Positions 25,901 through 38,600 of a stretch of DNA of 64,000 nucleotides are shown here, piece by piece. Positions within the stretch are counted from its first letter, which is position 1. Each line of letters begins with the position of its first letter. The stretch comes from Proteromonas lacertae (Eukaryota; Sar; Bigyra; Opalinata; Proteromonadidae): contig NGBS01001173.1 of assembly GCA_002245135.1 (NCBI GenBank), forward strand, positions 62,001 through 126,000, written 5' to 3'. The notes beneath the pieces are model-generated. The model did not search any database. It was given only the letters and a program-made list of their open reading frames with translations, and was not told the DNA's origin. The translations under genes were made by a program, and so were the position numbers.

Positions 25901-28900
25901 ATGAATTATTACCTAAAGAAGAAGAAGAAGAAGAAGAAAGTATAAAAGAGAATGATGTAGATCCATGTTATTTATATGATGAAGATAAAGTAATGGATTT
26001 ACCAATAATCTATAATAACGAAAAAGATGAGAATGATGAATTATTAAAGAATGAGTTATTAGAAGGTGATGAATTATTACCTAAAGAAGAAGAAGAAGAA
26101 GAAAGTATAAAAGAGAATGATGTAGATCCATGTTATTTATATGATGAAGATAAAGTAATGGATTTACCAATAATCTATAATAACGAAAAAGATGAGAATG
26201 ATGAATTATTAAAGAATGAGTTATTAGAAGGTGATGAATTATTACCTAAAGAAGAAGAAGAAGAAGAAGAAAGTATAAAAGAGAATGATGTAGATCCATG
26301 TTATTTATATGATGAAGATAAAGTAATGGATTTACCAATAATCTATAATAACGAAAAAGATGAGAATGATGAATTATTAAAGAATGAGTTATTAGAAGGT
26401 GATGAATTATTACCTAAAGAAGAAGAAGAAGAAAGTATAAAAGAGAATGATGTAGATCCATGTTATTTATATGATGAAGATAAAGTAATGGATTTACCAA
26501 TAATCTATAATAACGAAAAAGATGAGAATGATGAATTATTAAAGAATGAGTTATTAGAAGGTGATGAATTATTACCTAAAGAAGAAGAAGAAGAAGAAGA
26601 AAGTATAAAAGAGAATGATGTAGATCCATGTTATTTATATGATGAAGATAAAGTAATGGATTTACCAATAATCTATAATAACGAAAAAGATGAGAATGAT
26701 GAATTATTAAAGAATGAGTTATTAGAAGGTGATGAATTATTACCTAAAGAAGAAGAAGAAGAAGAAAGTATAAAGAGAATGATGTAGATCCATGTTATTT
26801 ATATGATGAAGATAAAGTAATGGATTTACCAATAATCTATAATAACGAAAAAGATGAGAATGATGAATTATTAAAGAATGAGTTATTAGAAGGTGATGAA
26901 TTATTACCTAAAGAAGAAGAAGAAGAAAGTATAAAAGAGAATGATGTAGATCCATGTTATTTATATGATGAAGATAAAGTAATGGATTTACCAATAATCT
27001 ATAATAACGAAAAAGATGAGAATGATGAATTATTAAAGAATGAGTTATTAGAAGGTGATGAATTATTACCTAAAGAAGAAGAAGAAGAAGAAAGTATAAA
27101 AGAGAATGATGTAGATCCATGTTATTTATATGATGAAGATAAAGTAATGGATTTACCAATAATCTATAATAACGAAAAAGATGAGAATGATGAATTATTA
27201 AAGAATGAGTTATTAGAAGGTGATGAATTATTACCTAAAGAAGAAGAAGAAGAAGAAAGTATAAAAGAGAATGATGTAGATCCATGTTATTTATATGATG
27301 AAGATAAAGTAATGGATTTACCAATAATCTATAATAACGAAAAAGATGAGAATGATGAATTATTAAAGAATGAGTTATTAGAAGGTGATGAATTATTACC
27401 TAAAGAAGAAGAAGAAGAAAGTATAAAAGAGAATGATGTAGATCCATGTTATTTATATGATGAAGATAAAGTAATGGATTTACCAATAATCTATAATAAC
27501 GAAAAAGATGAGAATGATGAATTATTAAAGAATGAGTTATTAGAAGGTGATGAATTATTACCTAAAGAAGAAGAAGAAGAAAGTATAAAAGAGAATGATG
27601 TAGATCCATGTTATTTATATGATGAAGATAAAGTAATGGATTTACCAATAATCTATAATAACGAAAAAGATGAGAATGATGAATTATTAAAGAATGAGTT
27701 ATTAGAAGGTGATGAATTATTACCTAAAGAAGAAGAAGAAGAAGAAAGTATAAAAGAGAATGATGTAGATCCATGTTATTTATATGATGAAGATAAAGTA
27801 ATGGATTTACCAATAATCTATAATAACGAAAAAGATGAGAATGATGAATTATTAAAGAATGAGTTATTAGAAGGTGATGAATTATTACCTAAAGAAGAAG
27901 AAGAAAGAAAGTATAAAAGAGAATGATGTAGATCCATGTTATTTATATGATGAAGATAAAGTAATGGATTTACCAATAATCTATAATAACGAAAAAGATG
28001 AGAATGATGAATTATTAAAGAATGAGTTATTAGAAGGTGATGAATTATTACCTAAAGAAGAAGAAGAAGAAGAAAGTATAAAGAGAATGATGTAGATCCA
28101 TGTTATTTATATGATGAAGATAAAGTAATGGATTTACCAATAATCTATAATAACGAAAAAGATGAGAATGATGAATTATTAAAGAATGAGTTATTAGAAG
28201 GTGATGAATTATTACCTAAAGAAGAAGAAGAAGAAGAAGAAAGTATAAAAGAGAATGATGTAGATCCATGTTATTTATATGATGAAGATAAAGTAATGGA
28301 TTTACCAATAATCTATAATAACGAAAAAGATGAGAATGATGAATTATTAAAGAATGAGTTATTAGAAGGTGATGAATTATTACCTAAAGAGAAGAAGAAG
28401 AAGAAGAAAGTATAAAAGAGAATGATGTAGATCCATGTTATTTATATGATGAAGATAAAGTAATGGATTTACCAATAATCTATAATAACGAAAAAGATGA
28501 GAATGATGAATTATTAAAGAATGAGTTATTAGAAGGTGATGAATTATTACCTAAAGAAGAAGAAGAAGAAAGGTATAAAAGAGAATGATGTAGATCCATG
28601 TTATTTATATGATGAAGATAAAGTAATGGATTTACCAATAATCTATAATAACGAAAAAGATGAGAATGATGAATTATTAAAGAATGAGTTATTAGAAGGT
28701 GATGAATTATTACCTAAAGAAGAAGAAGAAGAAAGTATAAAAGAGAATGATGTAGATCCATGTTATTTATATGATGAAGATAAAGTAATGGATTTACCAA
28801 TAATCTATAATAACGAAAAAGATGAGAATGATGAATTATTAAAGAATGAGTTATTAGAAGGTGATGAATTATTACCTAAAGAAGAAGAAGAAGAAGAAAG

Positions 28901-31900
28901 TATAAAAGAGAATGATGTAGATCCATGTTATTTATATGATGAAGATAAAGTAATGGATTTACCAATAATCTATAATAACGAAAAAGATGAGAATGATGAA
29001 TTATTAAAGAATGAGTTATTAGAAGGTGATGAATTATTACCTAAAGAAGAAGAAGAAGAAGAAAAGTATAAAGAGAATGATGTAGATCCATGTTATTTAT
29101 ATGATGAAGATAAAGTAATGGATTTACCAATAATCTATAATAACGAAAAAGATGAGAATGATGAATTATTAAAGAATGAGTTATTAGAAGGTGATGAATT
29201 ATTACCTAAAGAAGAAGAAGAAGAAGAAGAAAGTATAAAAGAGAATGATGTAGATCCATGTTATTTATATGATGAAGATAAAGTAATGGATTTACCAATA
29301 ATCTATAATAACGAAAAAGATGAGAATGATGAATTATTAAAGAATGAGTTATTAGAAGGTGATGAATTATTACCTAAAGAAGAAGAAGAAGAAAGTATAA
29401 AAGAGAATGATGTAGATCCATGTTATTTATATGATGAAGATAAAGTAATGGATTTACCAATAATCTATAATAACGAAAAAGATGAGAATGATGAATTATT
29501 AAAGAATGAGTTATTAGAAGGTGATGAATTATTACCTAAAGAAGAAGAAGAAGAAAGTATAAAAGAGAATGATGTAGATCCATGTTATTTATATGATGAA
29601 GATAAAGTAATGGATTTACCAATAATCTATAATAACGAAAAAGATGAGAATGATGAATTATTAAAGAATGAGTTATTAGAAGGTGATGAATTATTACCTA
29701 AAGAAGAAGAAGAAGAAGAAAGTATAAAAGAGAATGATGTAGATCCATGTTATTTATATGATGAAGATAAAGTAATGGATTTACCAATAATCTATAATAA
29801 CGAAAAAGATGAGAATGATGAATTATTAAAGAATGAGTTATTAGAAGGTGATGAATTATTACCTAAAGAAGAAGAAGAAAAGAAGAAAGTATAAAAGAGA
29901 ATGATGTAGATCCATGTTATTTATATGATGAAGATAAAGTAATGGATTTACCAATAATCTATAATAACGAAAAAGATGAGAATGATGAATTATTAAAGAA
30001 TGAGTTATTAGAAGGTGATGAATTATTACCTAAAGAAGAAGAAAGAAGAAAGTATAAAAGAGAATGATGTAGATCCATGTTATTTATATGATGAAGATAA
30101 AGTAATGGATTTACCAATAATCTATAATAACGAAAAAGATGAGAATGATGAATTATTAAAGAATGAGTTATTAGAAGGTGATGAATTATTACCTAAAGAA
30201 GAAGAAGAAGAAGAAGAAAGTATAAAAGAGAATGATGTAGATCCATGTTATTTATATGATGAAGATAAAGTAATGGATTTACCAATAATCTATAATAACG
30301 AAAAAGATGAGAATGATGAATTATTAAAGAATGAGTTATTAGAAGGTGATGAATTATTACCTAAAGAAGAAGAAGAAGAAGAAAGTATAAAAGAGAATGA
30401 TGTAGATCCATGTTATTTATATGATGAAGATAAAGTAATGGATTTACCAATAATCTATAATAACGAAAAAGATGAGAATGATGAATTATTAAAGAATGAG
30501 TTATTAGAAGGTGATGAATTATTACCTAAAGAAGAAGAAGAAGAAGAAGAAAGTATAAAAGAGAATGATGTAGATCCATGTTATTTATATGATGAAGATA
30601 AAGTAATGGATTTACCAATAATCTATAATAACGAAAAAGATGAGAATGATGAATTATTAAAGAATGAGTTATTAGAAGGTGATGAATTATTACCTAAAGA
30701 AGAAGAAGAAGAAAGTATAAAAGAGAATGATGTAGATCCATGTTATTTATATGATGAAGATAAAGTAATGGATTTACCAATAATCTATAATAACGAAAAA
30801 GATGAGAATGATGAATTATTAAAGAATGAGTTATTAGAAGGTGATGAATTATTACCTAAAGAAGAAGAAGAAGAAGAAGAAAGTATAAAAGAGAATGATG
30901 TAGATCCATGTTATTTATATGATGAAGATAAAGTAATGGATTTACCAATAATCTATAATAACGAAAAAGATGAGAATGATGAATTATTAAAGAATGAGTT
31001 ATTAGAAGGTGATGAATTATTACCTAAAGAAGAAGAAGAAGAAAGTATAAAAGAGAATGATGTAGATCCATGTTATTTATATGATGAAGATAAAGTAATG
31101 GATTTACCAATAATCTATAATAACGAAAAAGATGAGAATGATGAATTATTAAAGAATGAGTTATTAGAAGGTGATGAATTATTACCTAAAGAAGAAGAAG
31201 AAGAAAGTATAAAAGAGAATGATGTAGATCCATGTTATTTATATGATGAAGATAAAGTAATGGATTTACCAATAATCTATAATAACGAAAAAGATGAGAA
31301 TGATGAATTATTAAAGAATGAGTTATTAGAAGGTGATGAATTATTACCTAAAGAAGAAGAAGAAGAAAGTATAAAAGAGAATGATATAGATCCATGTTAT
31401 TTATATGATGAAGATAAAGTAATGGATTTACCAATAATCTATAATAACGAAAAAGATGAGAATGATGAATTATTAAAGAATGAGTTATTAGAAGGTGATG
31501 AATTATTACCTAAAGAAGAAGAAGAAGAAAGTATAAAAGAGAATGATGTAGATCCATGTTATTTATATGATGAAGATAAAGTAATGGATTTACCAATAAT
31601 CTATAATAACGAAAAAGATGAGAATGATGAATTATTAAAGAATGAGTTATTAGAAGGTGATGAATTATTACCTAAAGAAGAAGAAGAAGAAGAAGAAAGT
31701 ATAAAAGAGAATGATGTAGATCCATGTTATTTATATGATGAAGATAAAGTAATGGATTTACCAATAATCTATAATAACGAAAAAGATGAGAATGATGAAT
31801 TATTAAAGAATGAGTTATTAGAAGGTGATGAATTATTACCTAAAGAAGAAGAAGAAGAAAGTATAAAAGAGAATGATGTAGATCCATGTTATTTATATGA

Positions 31901-32742
31901 TGAAGATAAAGTAATGGATTTACCAATAATCTATAATAACGAAAAAGATGAGAATGATGAATTATTAAAGAATGAGTTATTAGAAGGTGATGAATTATTA
32001 CCTAAAGAAGAAGAAGAAGAAAGAAAGTATAAAAGAGAATGATGTAGATCCATGTTATTTATATGATGAAGATAAAGTAATGGATTTACCAATAATCTAT
32101 AATAACGAAAAAGATGAGAATGATGAATTATTAAAGAATGAGTTATTAGAAGGTGATGAATTATTACCTAAAGAAGAAGAAGAAGAAAGTATAAAAGAGA
32201 ATGATGTAGATCCATGTTATTTATATGATGAAGATAAAGTAATGGATTTACCAATAATCTATAATAACGAAAAAGATGAGAATGATGAATTATTAAAGAA
32301 TGAGTTATTAGAAGGTGATGAATTATTACCTAAAGAAGAAGAAGAAGAAAGTATAAAAGAGAATGATGTAGATCCATGTTATTTATATGATGAAGATAAA
32401 GTAATGGATTTACCAATAATCTATAATAACGAAAAAGATGAGAATGATGAATTATTAAAGAATGAGTTATTAGAAGGTGATGAATTATTACCTAAAGAAG
32501 AAGAAGAAGAAAGTATAAAAGAGAATGATATAGATCCATGTTATTTATATGATGAAGATAAAGTAATGGATTTACCAATAATCTATAGTAATGATAAATG
32601 CTTGATGAATACGAAACATAAAGTATTTTCGTTTGATAAATCTAAAGTTAGAAAAGGAATATTAATATTTGTTGATAAGAAGGATAAGAGAATTATTTTG
32701 TTTGACGAATCTAAAATAATTAAAACTAAAACTATAGATTGA
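10913..32742 (+). CDS. Giant acidic tandem-repeat protein
   Basis: Exon 1 is 10913-10963 (MNMDESGVTVLPRALSD), exon 2 is 10992-11137 and exon 3 starts at 11166, with 28-nt introns in matching phase. After the YRDQY..QVRYAKDLF domain comes a Ser/acidic linker, a diverged unit (YLFDEDKVMDLPLLY, 11309-11353), then the repeat array. Each unit is 54-56 aa: DPCYLYDEDKVMDLPIIY, an acidic Leu/Glu/Asn helix-like part, LLPK, a run of 5-7 Glu, and SIKENDV. The unique C-terminus (to TGA at 32740-32742) contains HKVFSFDKSKV and RIILFDESKI, which echo the YDEDKV motif. If uninterrupted the product would be about 7,200 aa and strongly acidic. As written the frame is broken many times between about 13,890 and 32,040, likely through assembly error. 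Function unknown; there is no signal peptide. Confidence 0.7.
11440..32532 (+). repeat. 21-kb coding minisatellite, about 125-130 units of 162-168 bp
   Basis: Units start GATCCATGTTATTTATATG. They are almost identical in DNA sequence; real differences are the number of GAA codons (5, 6 or 7) before AGTATAAAAGAG and GTA versus ATA (Val/Ile) just before the next GATCCA (ATA for example near 12430, 12594, 17660, 31385 and 32530). Units to about 13,880 are all in frame. From about 13,890 to 25,980 most units carry small deletions or insertions, mostly loss of one A in AAA/AAAAA runs or in the GAA tract. Breaks are fewer from 25,993 to 32,042 and absent after that. A partial unit follows to about 32,588. 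Confidence 0.95.
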
Positions 32743-32858
32743 ACTATTATTTGATTTATTTTTGTTGATGTATAAATTATATAATAAATAATGAAAAATA
32801 TAGCTAATATTACATATTAATAGCAATTCTAAATACTCTTTGTAATAATATACTTAAA

Positions 32859-35404
32859 CTATTTCAATCCATTAAAACCGTTATAATTATGATATGCTAA
32901 TAATGGATTATAATTATTCACTTTATATTGGTTTTGATAAGTTATATTCCTTTTTTCACTCACAATTGATTGTCCTTGAATTATAGGAACAGAAACTAAA
33001 GGAGTAATTTTCTGGTTTGTTGTTAAAAATGTGGTTTTATCTCTTGAACGGGGTGTTGTTCTACTTCTTTCACTTGATCTTGACCTGTTATATGTAGTAT
33101 ATTTTGTAGAAGAAGGATGAGGAGAACCAAGACCAAATTTATTCTGTATATAAGAAGAACCTTTCAATATTTTCACTGTTTGTTGTTGTTGTTGCTGCTG
33201 CTGCTGCTGTTGTTTATATTGTAATCTTAGTTTCAATTGATCTGAGAGAGAGGAAGAAGTTGCAAAAGAATACTTATTAATTCCAGACATATTTGAATTA
33301 ATTACAATTTTGGGATTATCACTTAGATGGCTAGTAATATATAATTCACTATCTCTATTACTGGTAGTAGAAATATTTGCAGCTTTTCTACTGGGAGATG
33401 AGATTGGTGATCTTTTTATAAATATTGCTGAAGATTCATTATTATTGTTACTAGTGACATTGACATTTTCTAATTTTGAAGATAATGTAGATGATGTATT
33501 ATTAGTTACAGAAGAAGAATTAGGTTTAGAAGATGAAGATGTAGTTGAATTTGCATTGGTATTTGGATTAACACGAGATGATAAATTACTTGGTGTTAAT
33601 GGTAATGGAGTTTTTGGTACAGTAATAGTTGTAAGACGAGTTAAAGATGTTGTTGTTGTTGTTGGAGTTTTTGGACGATTTGAAAATAGTTTGATTGAAG
33701 TTCGTGGTGTTGTATGTGTTACAGGAACTATATAATAATAATAAAATAGAGAGATAGATATATACTTGAATTTGCTCTTCTAGTTGACATTTTTGTTCTT
33801 TGTAATGGTTTTCTATAAGAAGGAATATTCTTTTCTTCATATTCTTCATCATCTTCTTCTTCTATATCTTCACTTTCACCTGTTTTACTACTCTTTTTTC
33901 TCACAATTACTGTTCCTCTTGATCCTTTACCGTTCAATTCTTCAGCTGCAGATAAGAATTGATCATATTTCTTTTGTTTTTCTGGATCATCTGATGGATA
34001 GATCAATTTAAGAATGTTTGAATATTTCAATTCTAATTTTGCTCTTTTTTCTTCATATTTTTCTTTTATTTTCACTTTATCAATACTATTCTTAGTTGTA
34101 TCTCCTCCATATAACCTTCTTTTTGCAGATATTCCATGATATTTACTGACATGTTTTCGATCATATGCAGATACTTGAATCATTGACAAAGTAGTACCAA
34201 TTACTTCAGTTTTCACTTGATTATCTAATGGACTGTCACAGGTAAATGATGGAGAATGATTTACTTCCATTAACCTATTAATTATATATATATATATATA
34301 TAATTTATACCATGGTTTACACTTCCTATCTACCAAAATATCAAATCCCAAGACTTCAAAACAATTATTATTTTCCATTTCATCGGGTATTGAAGTATGA
34401 TATGTATGTGCTAATATTGGTTGAATCATTATAATTGTCTTCACAATTACATCACACATATCTATCCAGAATTTATCACTATCATATCCTTGTTCAGTGA
34501 GGTATTTTAAAAACCAAATTATACTACGTTTAGTACCTCTTCCTATATCAGGAATATCAGATTTTATTTCAAAATCTTTTTCTGCTTTGTTTACTGCATA
34601 GTTTGTTAAATGCATTTTCATTTTTCCTAAGTTCTTTGAAGTTGGATCTGTATATTTTACAGTACAAATTCTCACTAGCCCATCGTGGAATATATATATT
34701 CTTAATGGATCACAACAAGTGACTAAAACATAGATTCTTAAATCAAACTAAATAAATATAAACGTTAAATATATAATTTTTATACTTTATAACCTTCAAT
34801 AAGCAAAGGTTTTGAGATATATATTTGTGCAACAGATTTTTCAGTTTGACTGATTTTTTCTAGTTTTTTGGTTAGAATAATGCCTCGTCCTTGACATCCT
34901 GCATCTGGCTTTACTATCATCACTTTATTGGATTTACCATTGATAAAATGGGACTTGAATTCTAACCAATCTTGGGGTAATAGAAATGTCTTTGGATAGA
35001 AATTGTAATCATCTGGAAATAGTTTCTGCATTTTATTTAAATGAAATCCCATTAGATTCTTTCGACATATATTCAACATTCCAGGAAAATGGTTAATTTT
35101 TTGATAGGATTGAAGTTTCATAATACGTTCAGGTAATACCGATAGATCAGACCAATATACATTCCATGGAACTTCATCATCGTCGCAACACCTATACCAA
35201 CCTTTTGCTTCAGCACACCGCTGAACAACTTCATAACTAATGAAAATTAAATTTCTATATTTTATACACTGTGTTTGTCATGTTAATATAGACGGCTGGC
35301 TTATGACTCTTAGATTTCTTTTTGTCTTCAATTGGCACAGGATCAGGGTATATTACATGACCACATTCATCCAGCAAAGTTTCTTCTGAACCATTATAAG
35401 TCAT
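32859..35404 (-). CDS. Tubulin tyrosine ligase-like (TTLL) protein, probable polyglutamylase
   Basis: Five exons joined in phase (introns just upstream of the YEVVQRC segment, 34748-34785, 34275-34310 and 33728-33765). ATG at 35404 (MTYNGSEETLLDECG), TAG at 32859. The TTL ATP-grasp core is complete: INMTNTVYEVVQR, NHFPGM, KTFLLPQDW, KPDAGCQGRGII, YISKPLLIEGYK, FDLRIYVLVT, HLTNYAVNK, FEVLGFDILVD and KPWLMEVNHSPSF. These signatures fit the TTLL4/6/7/13 polyglutamylase group, which adds glutamate chains to tubulin tails in axonemes and centrioles. The tail from about 33,930 down is Ser/Thr/Asn-rich with a poly-Gln run (33178-33214), probably disordered. Enzyme class is firm; the exact subfamily is not. 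Confidence 0.92.
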
Positions 35405-35600
35405 ATTTGAAACATTCAATTTTAAAAACTAACAGTTTTTGGTAATTACAATCTGACATGTCGTTTTATGTAATTTCTTGTCAAACACAAAAAAATGTTA
35501 ATAAAAGAATATGAAATTAATATAAATTATATTCTATTGCTTTTAATGCAATTATATAATAAAATTAGGGTTAGTTTATGAAAACACGATAATATACCAA

Positions 35601-38600
35601 TTACTTATCTTGTGGAGTAGTGGGGATGGTTCTAACCTTATCTTTCACTCTTCTCAATAACACTGTATGTTTTGATTCAAATATATCAGTCACTTTTGCT
35701 TTTTCTTGAATTATCTGAATAGCATCGTTTAATTCTTTCACATATCCTGCCAATTTGCTAATACCTTCACCATGACCAGTAAGAGTTGATTTAATTCTCT
35801 TCACTTCTTTCACTAACGATTTACCAATCTCCAAACTGTTATTTTCTTTATCTTCAGATTTAATATCAAATTGTTTTTTCATTTTCTTCTTCTTTTCTTT
35901 CTTAAACAATCCATTAGCTGTCCAGTAAATCACACCATCTCTTCCTTCCATTTTTGTACCCCAATAATCTTCATCTAATAGTTCTAAAACAACTGATCTT
36001 CTTTTAATATCGAAATTATCTTTAGAATCAGTTTGCATACTCAAAATATCATCTACCATATATTCAGCCATCAAAATTTCCCAATTGATAACTGACTGTT
36101 CTCTCACTTTTGGATATAATTCTGCGACGATACCTACGAATAGTGATACCAATGCGATTGATAAGAAGACATATACTATGAAATAAATAGTATAAACGAA
36201 TCTTCTATCTAAATTATAGGTAATATCATAATTGTTATTGAATGAAGATGAGAATAATTGGAAGAAAACGTATAACAAATTTGAAAACTGTTCAACTTCA
36301 GCACTGTAGGAAACAGCATAGGAAATTGAAGTCATTAGTGTAATAAAGAAGAAAGCGAATAAATAAAGCATCACATCAATATCTCTTATAGTATCTATAA
36401 TTGCTAAAATCATAGGTCCCCATGTAGGAATATAACGGAAGAATTTAATCAATCTTAGACCATATAGGAATTGTAATACTGAGATGAAATCTAATTCGTA
36501 TTTCATAGTGGTTAGTATGCTGGAATAATCGGTGAAGGTTGTAGAGGAGAAATCGATTGTATAACTATTGATCTATTTAAATAAAATATAATTATATAAT
36601 TATATATATATACAATTTGACACAATATAAAATCCCATAGTAATAGTATTAAAATACATAAAATAATAATCCAATCAAACAATAACCAACCATCTTTAAA
36701 TTGATTTGAGAAACCTCTATTTCTATAAATATCTTTAACCTTATAATAAGCTTCATATAATAATTCACTAAGTAATGCAATATCGAAATAATACTATTCA
36801 AAAATAATGATAAATTAATAAAAATATAATAATATACTGATGGTGCATGTTGTAAATCAATGATATTACCAGATTCTACATACCAAGTAGGTTCAAATTC
36901 ACCTGTTTCTTCTTTATTACCAGATAATGTAACTAGTGCTAATCTTTGAGTTGATGGATTATAGAAATTGAATTTTATTTTCAATGATCTTGTCCATTCA
37001 TCTGTTAAACCATTTTGAACTAACTGTTGATATTCTAATTGAGCATTTTTCAAATTACCAATTGGTATATCTTTTTGAAAAGTTGTTTTTACTTTTCCTT
37101 TCATACATACCAAATCTTTATTCACTACTAAATCCCATTGACTACAACTGTCACTTTCATAAGAATCAATTTCTATTCTCATTGAACCAAATAAAAATGT
37201 ATTTCCATGATAAACAGTCATTCCATTCACTTTAGAAACTTGTAACATTCCATAATCATCAGGATTCAGCAGTACATCTGCTATATAGTTGTTGTAATCA
37301 TGATAATTGTATAATAAAAAGTAATTATATTGTGTTAAGTCATTTTTAACGAGAGTTTGATAAGCATTTTCAAAATCAGGTCTGTAGTTAGGAAATAATG
37401 GAGTAAAAGCGATATATAATATATAAAATGCAATAGCAACAATAGCAGGTATTAAACAGGCAGTTATTCCATAAACATTTCTTCTATGTTTCACTTCACC
37501 ACTTGTTGATAATAATTCTACCACTTTTGCTGCTCTTAATTTACTTTTAATTTGCTTTTCGGATTTCTTTTCACCAATTGCATTTTTCAACTGTTTTTTC
37601 CATTTTTCTTTTACTGTTAAAGTTTCATATCTACAAGCTTCATGGTCATCTTTCTTTTTTGGCGCTTTTATTCTTTTTAATTTCTTTTTATTACTGTTAT
37701 TATCATCATTATCATCTTTATCTTTCTTCCAACATAACCATCCACTTTTCTTCTTCTTCTTTTCATTATTATTATCATCTAAATTAATAATATCAATTCC
37801 ATTAGCAGAATCATCTTTATTCACCATACCATTGTCTTCCTTTTTCTCTTTCATTTCTTCATTAATTGTGGCTGTAACTTGCTTCAGTAAAGCTCTACCA
37901 TATGGAGAAATCAATGTTCCATCTTCTTCCATTGGATTTACTCCATGTTCTAACAATATCTGTATAACAGGAGTATGACCAGCTTTGACTGCTAAACTTA
38001 AAGGTGAATATTCACAATAATCAATAATCTTCTTATTCTTCTCATTATTTGTATTATTGTTATTATCTTCATCATTATCATTATCACTATCTTGATAACT
38101 ATCTCTACCAGTTTCTTTATTGATTCTTCCTGTTTTCATTCTATCAGTGTCTTGTGTTGATTCTCTATTAGTCATTGCTGATATGTTGTTACTGGTATTA
38201 TTATTATCATTTGAAGTTGTTGGAATTAATGGAGTTCCAGGTCTTGATCTTGATGACATAAAACCACCAGCACCACCTCTTCCACTTCTTAATTGGTCAT
38301 TACTATTACTACCCTCTTTGTTGTTATTATTACTTAACATCATACTGTTACCTAAACTACTCATTTCTTTCTGATGTTTTTGTAATTTTGCTATGGCATT
38401 CATAGATGATTCTCTTCTTGAACTTTGCATATTCTTTCTAGAAGAATTGATTGGTGAATTTACATTACTGTTTAATTCATCAGGATTTCTAAATACTGAT
38501 TTGATTAATGGATTATTATCTTTTGCTGGAGTTCTCATTACAGCATTTGGTATTTTTAATAATGGAACTGGTTCTATATTATTATTATTATTATTTCCTC

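Noticed and set aside
11440-32532. CRISPR-like array
   Set aside because: Units have no distinct spacers, are far too long and encode protein; the organism is eukaryotic.
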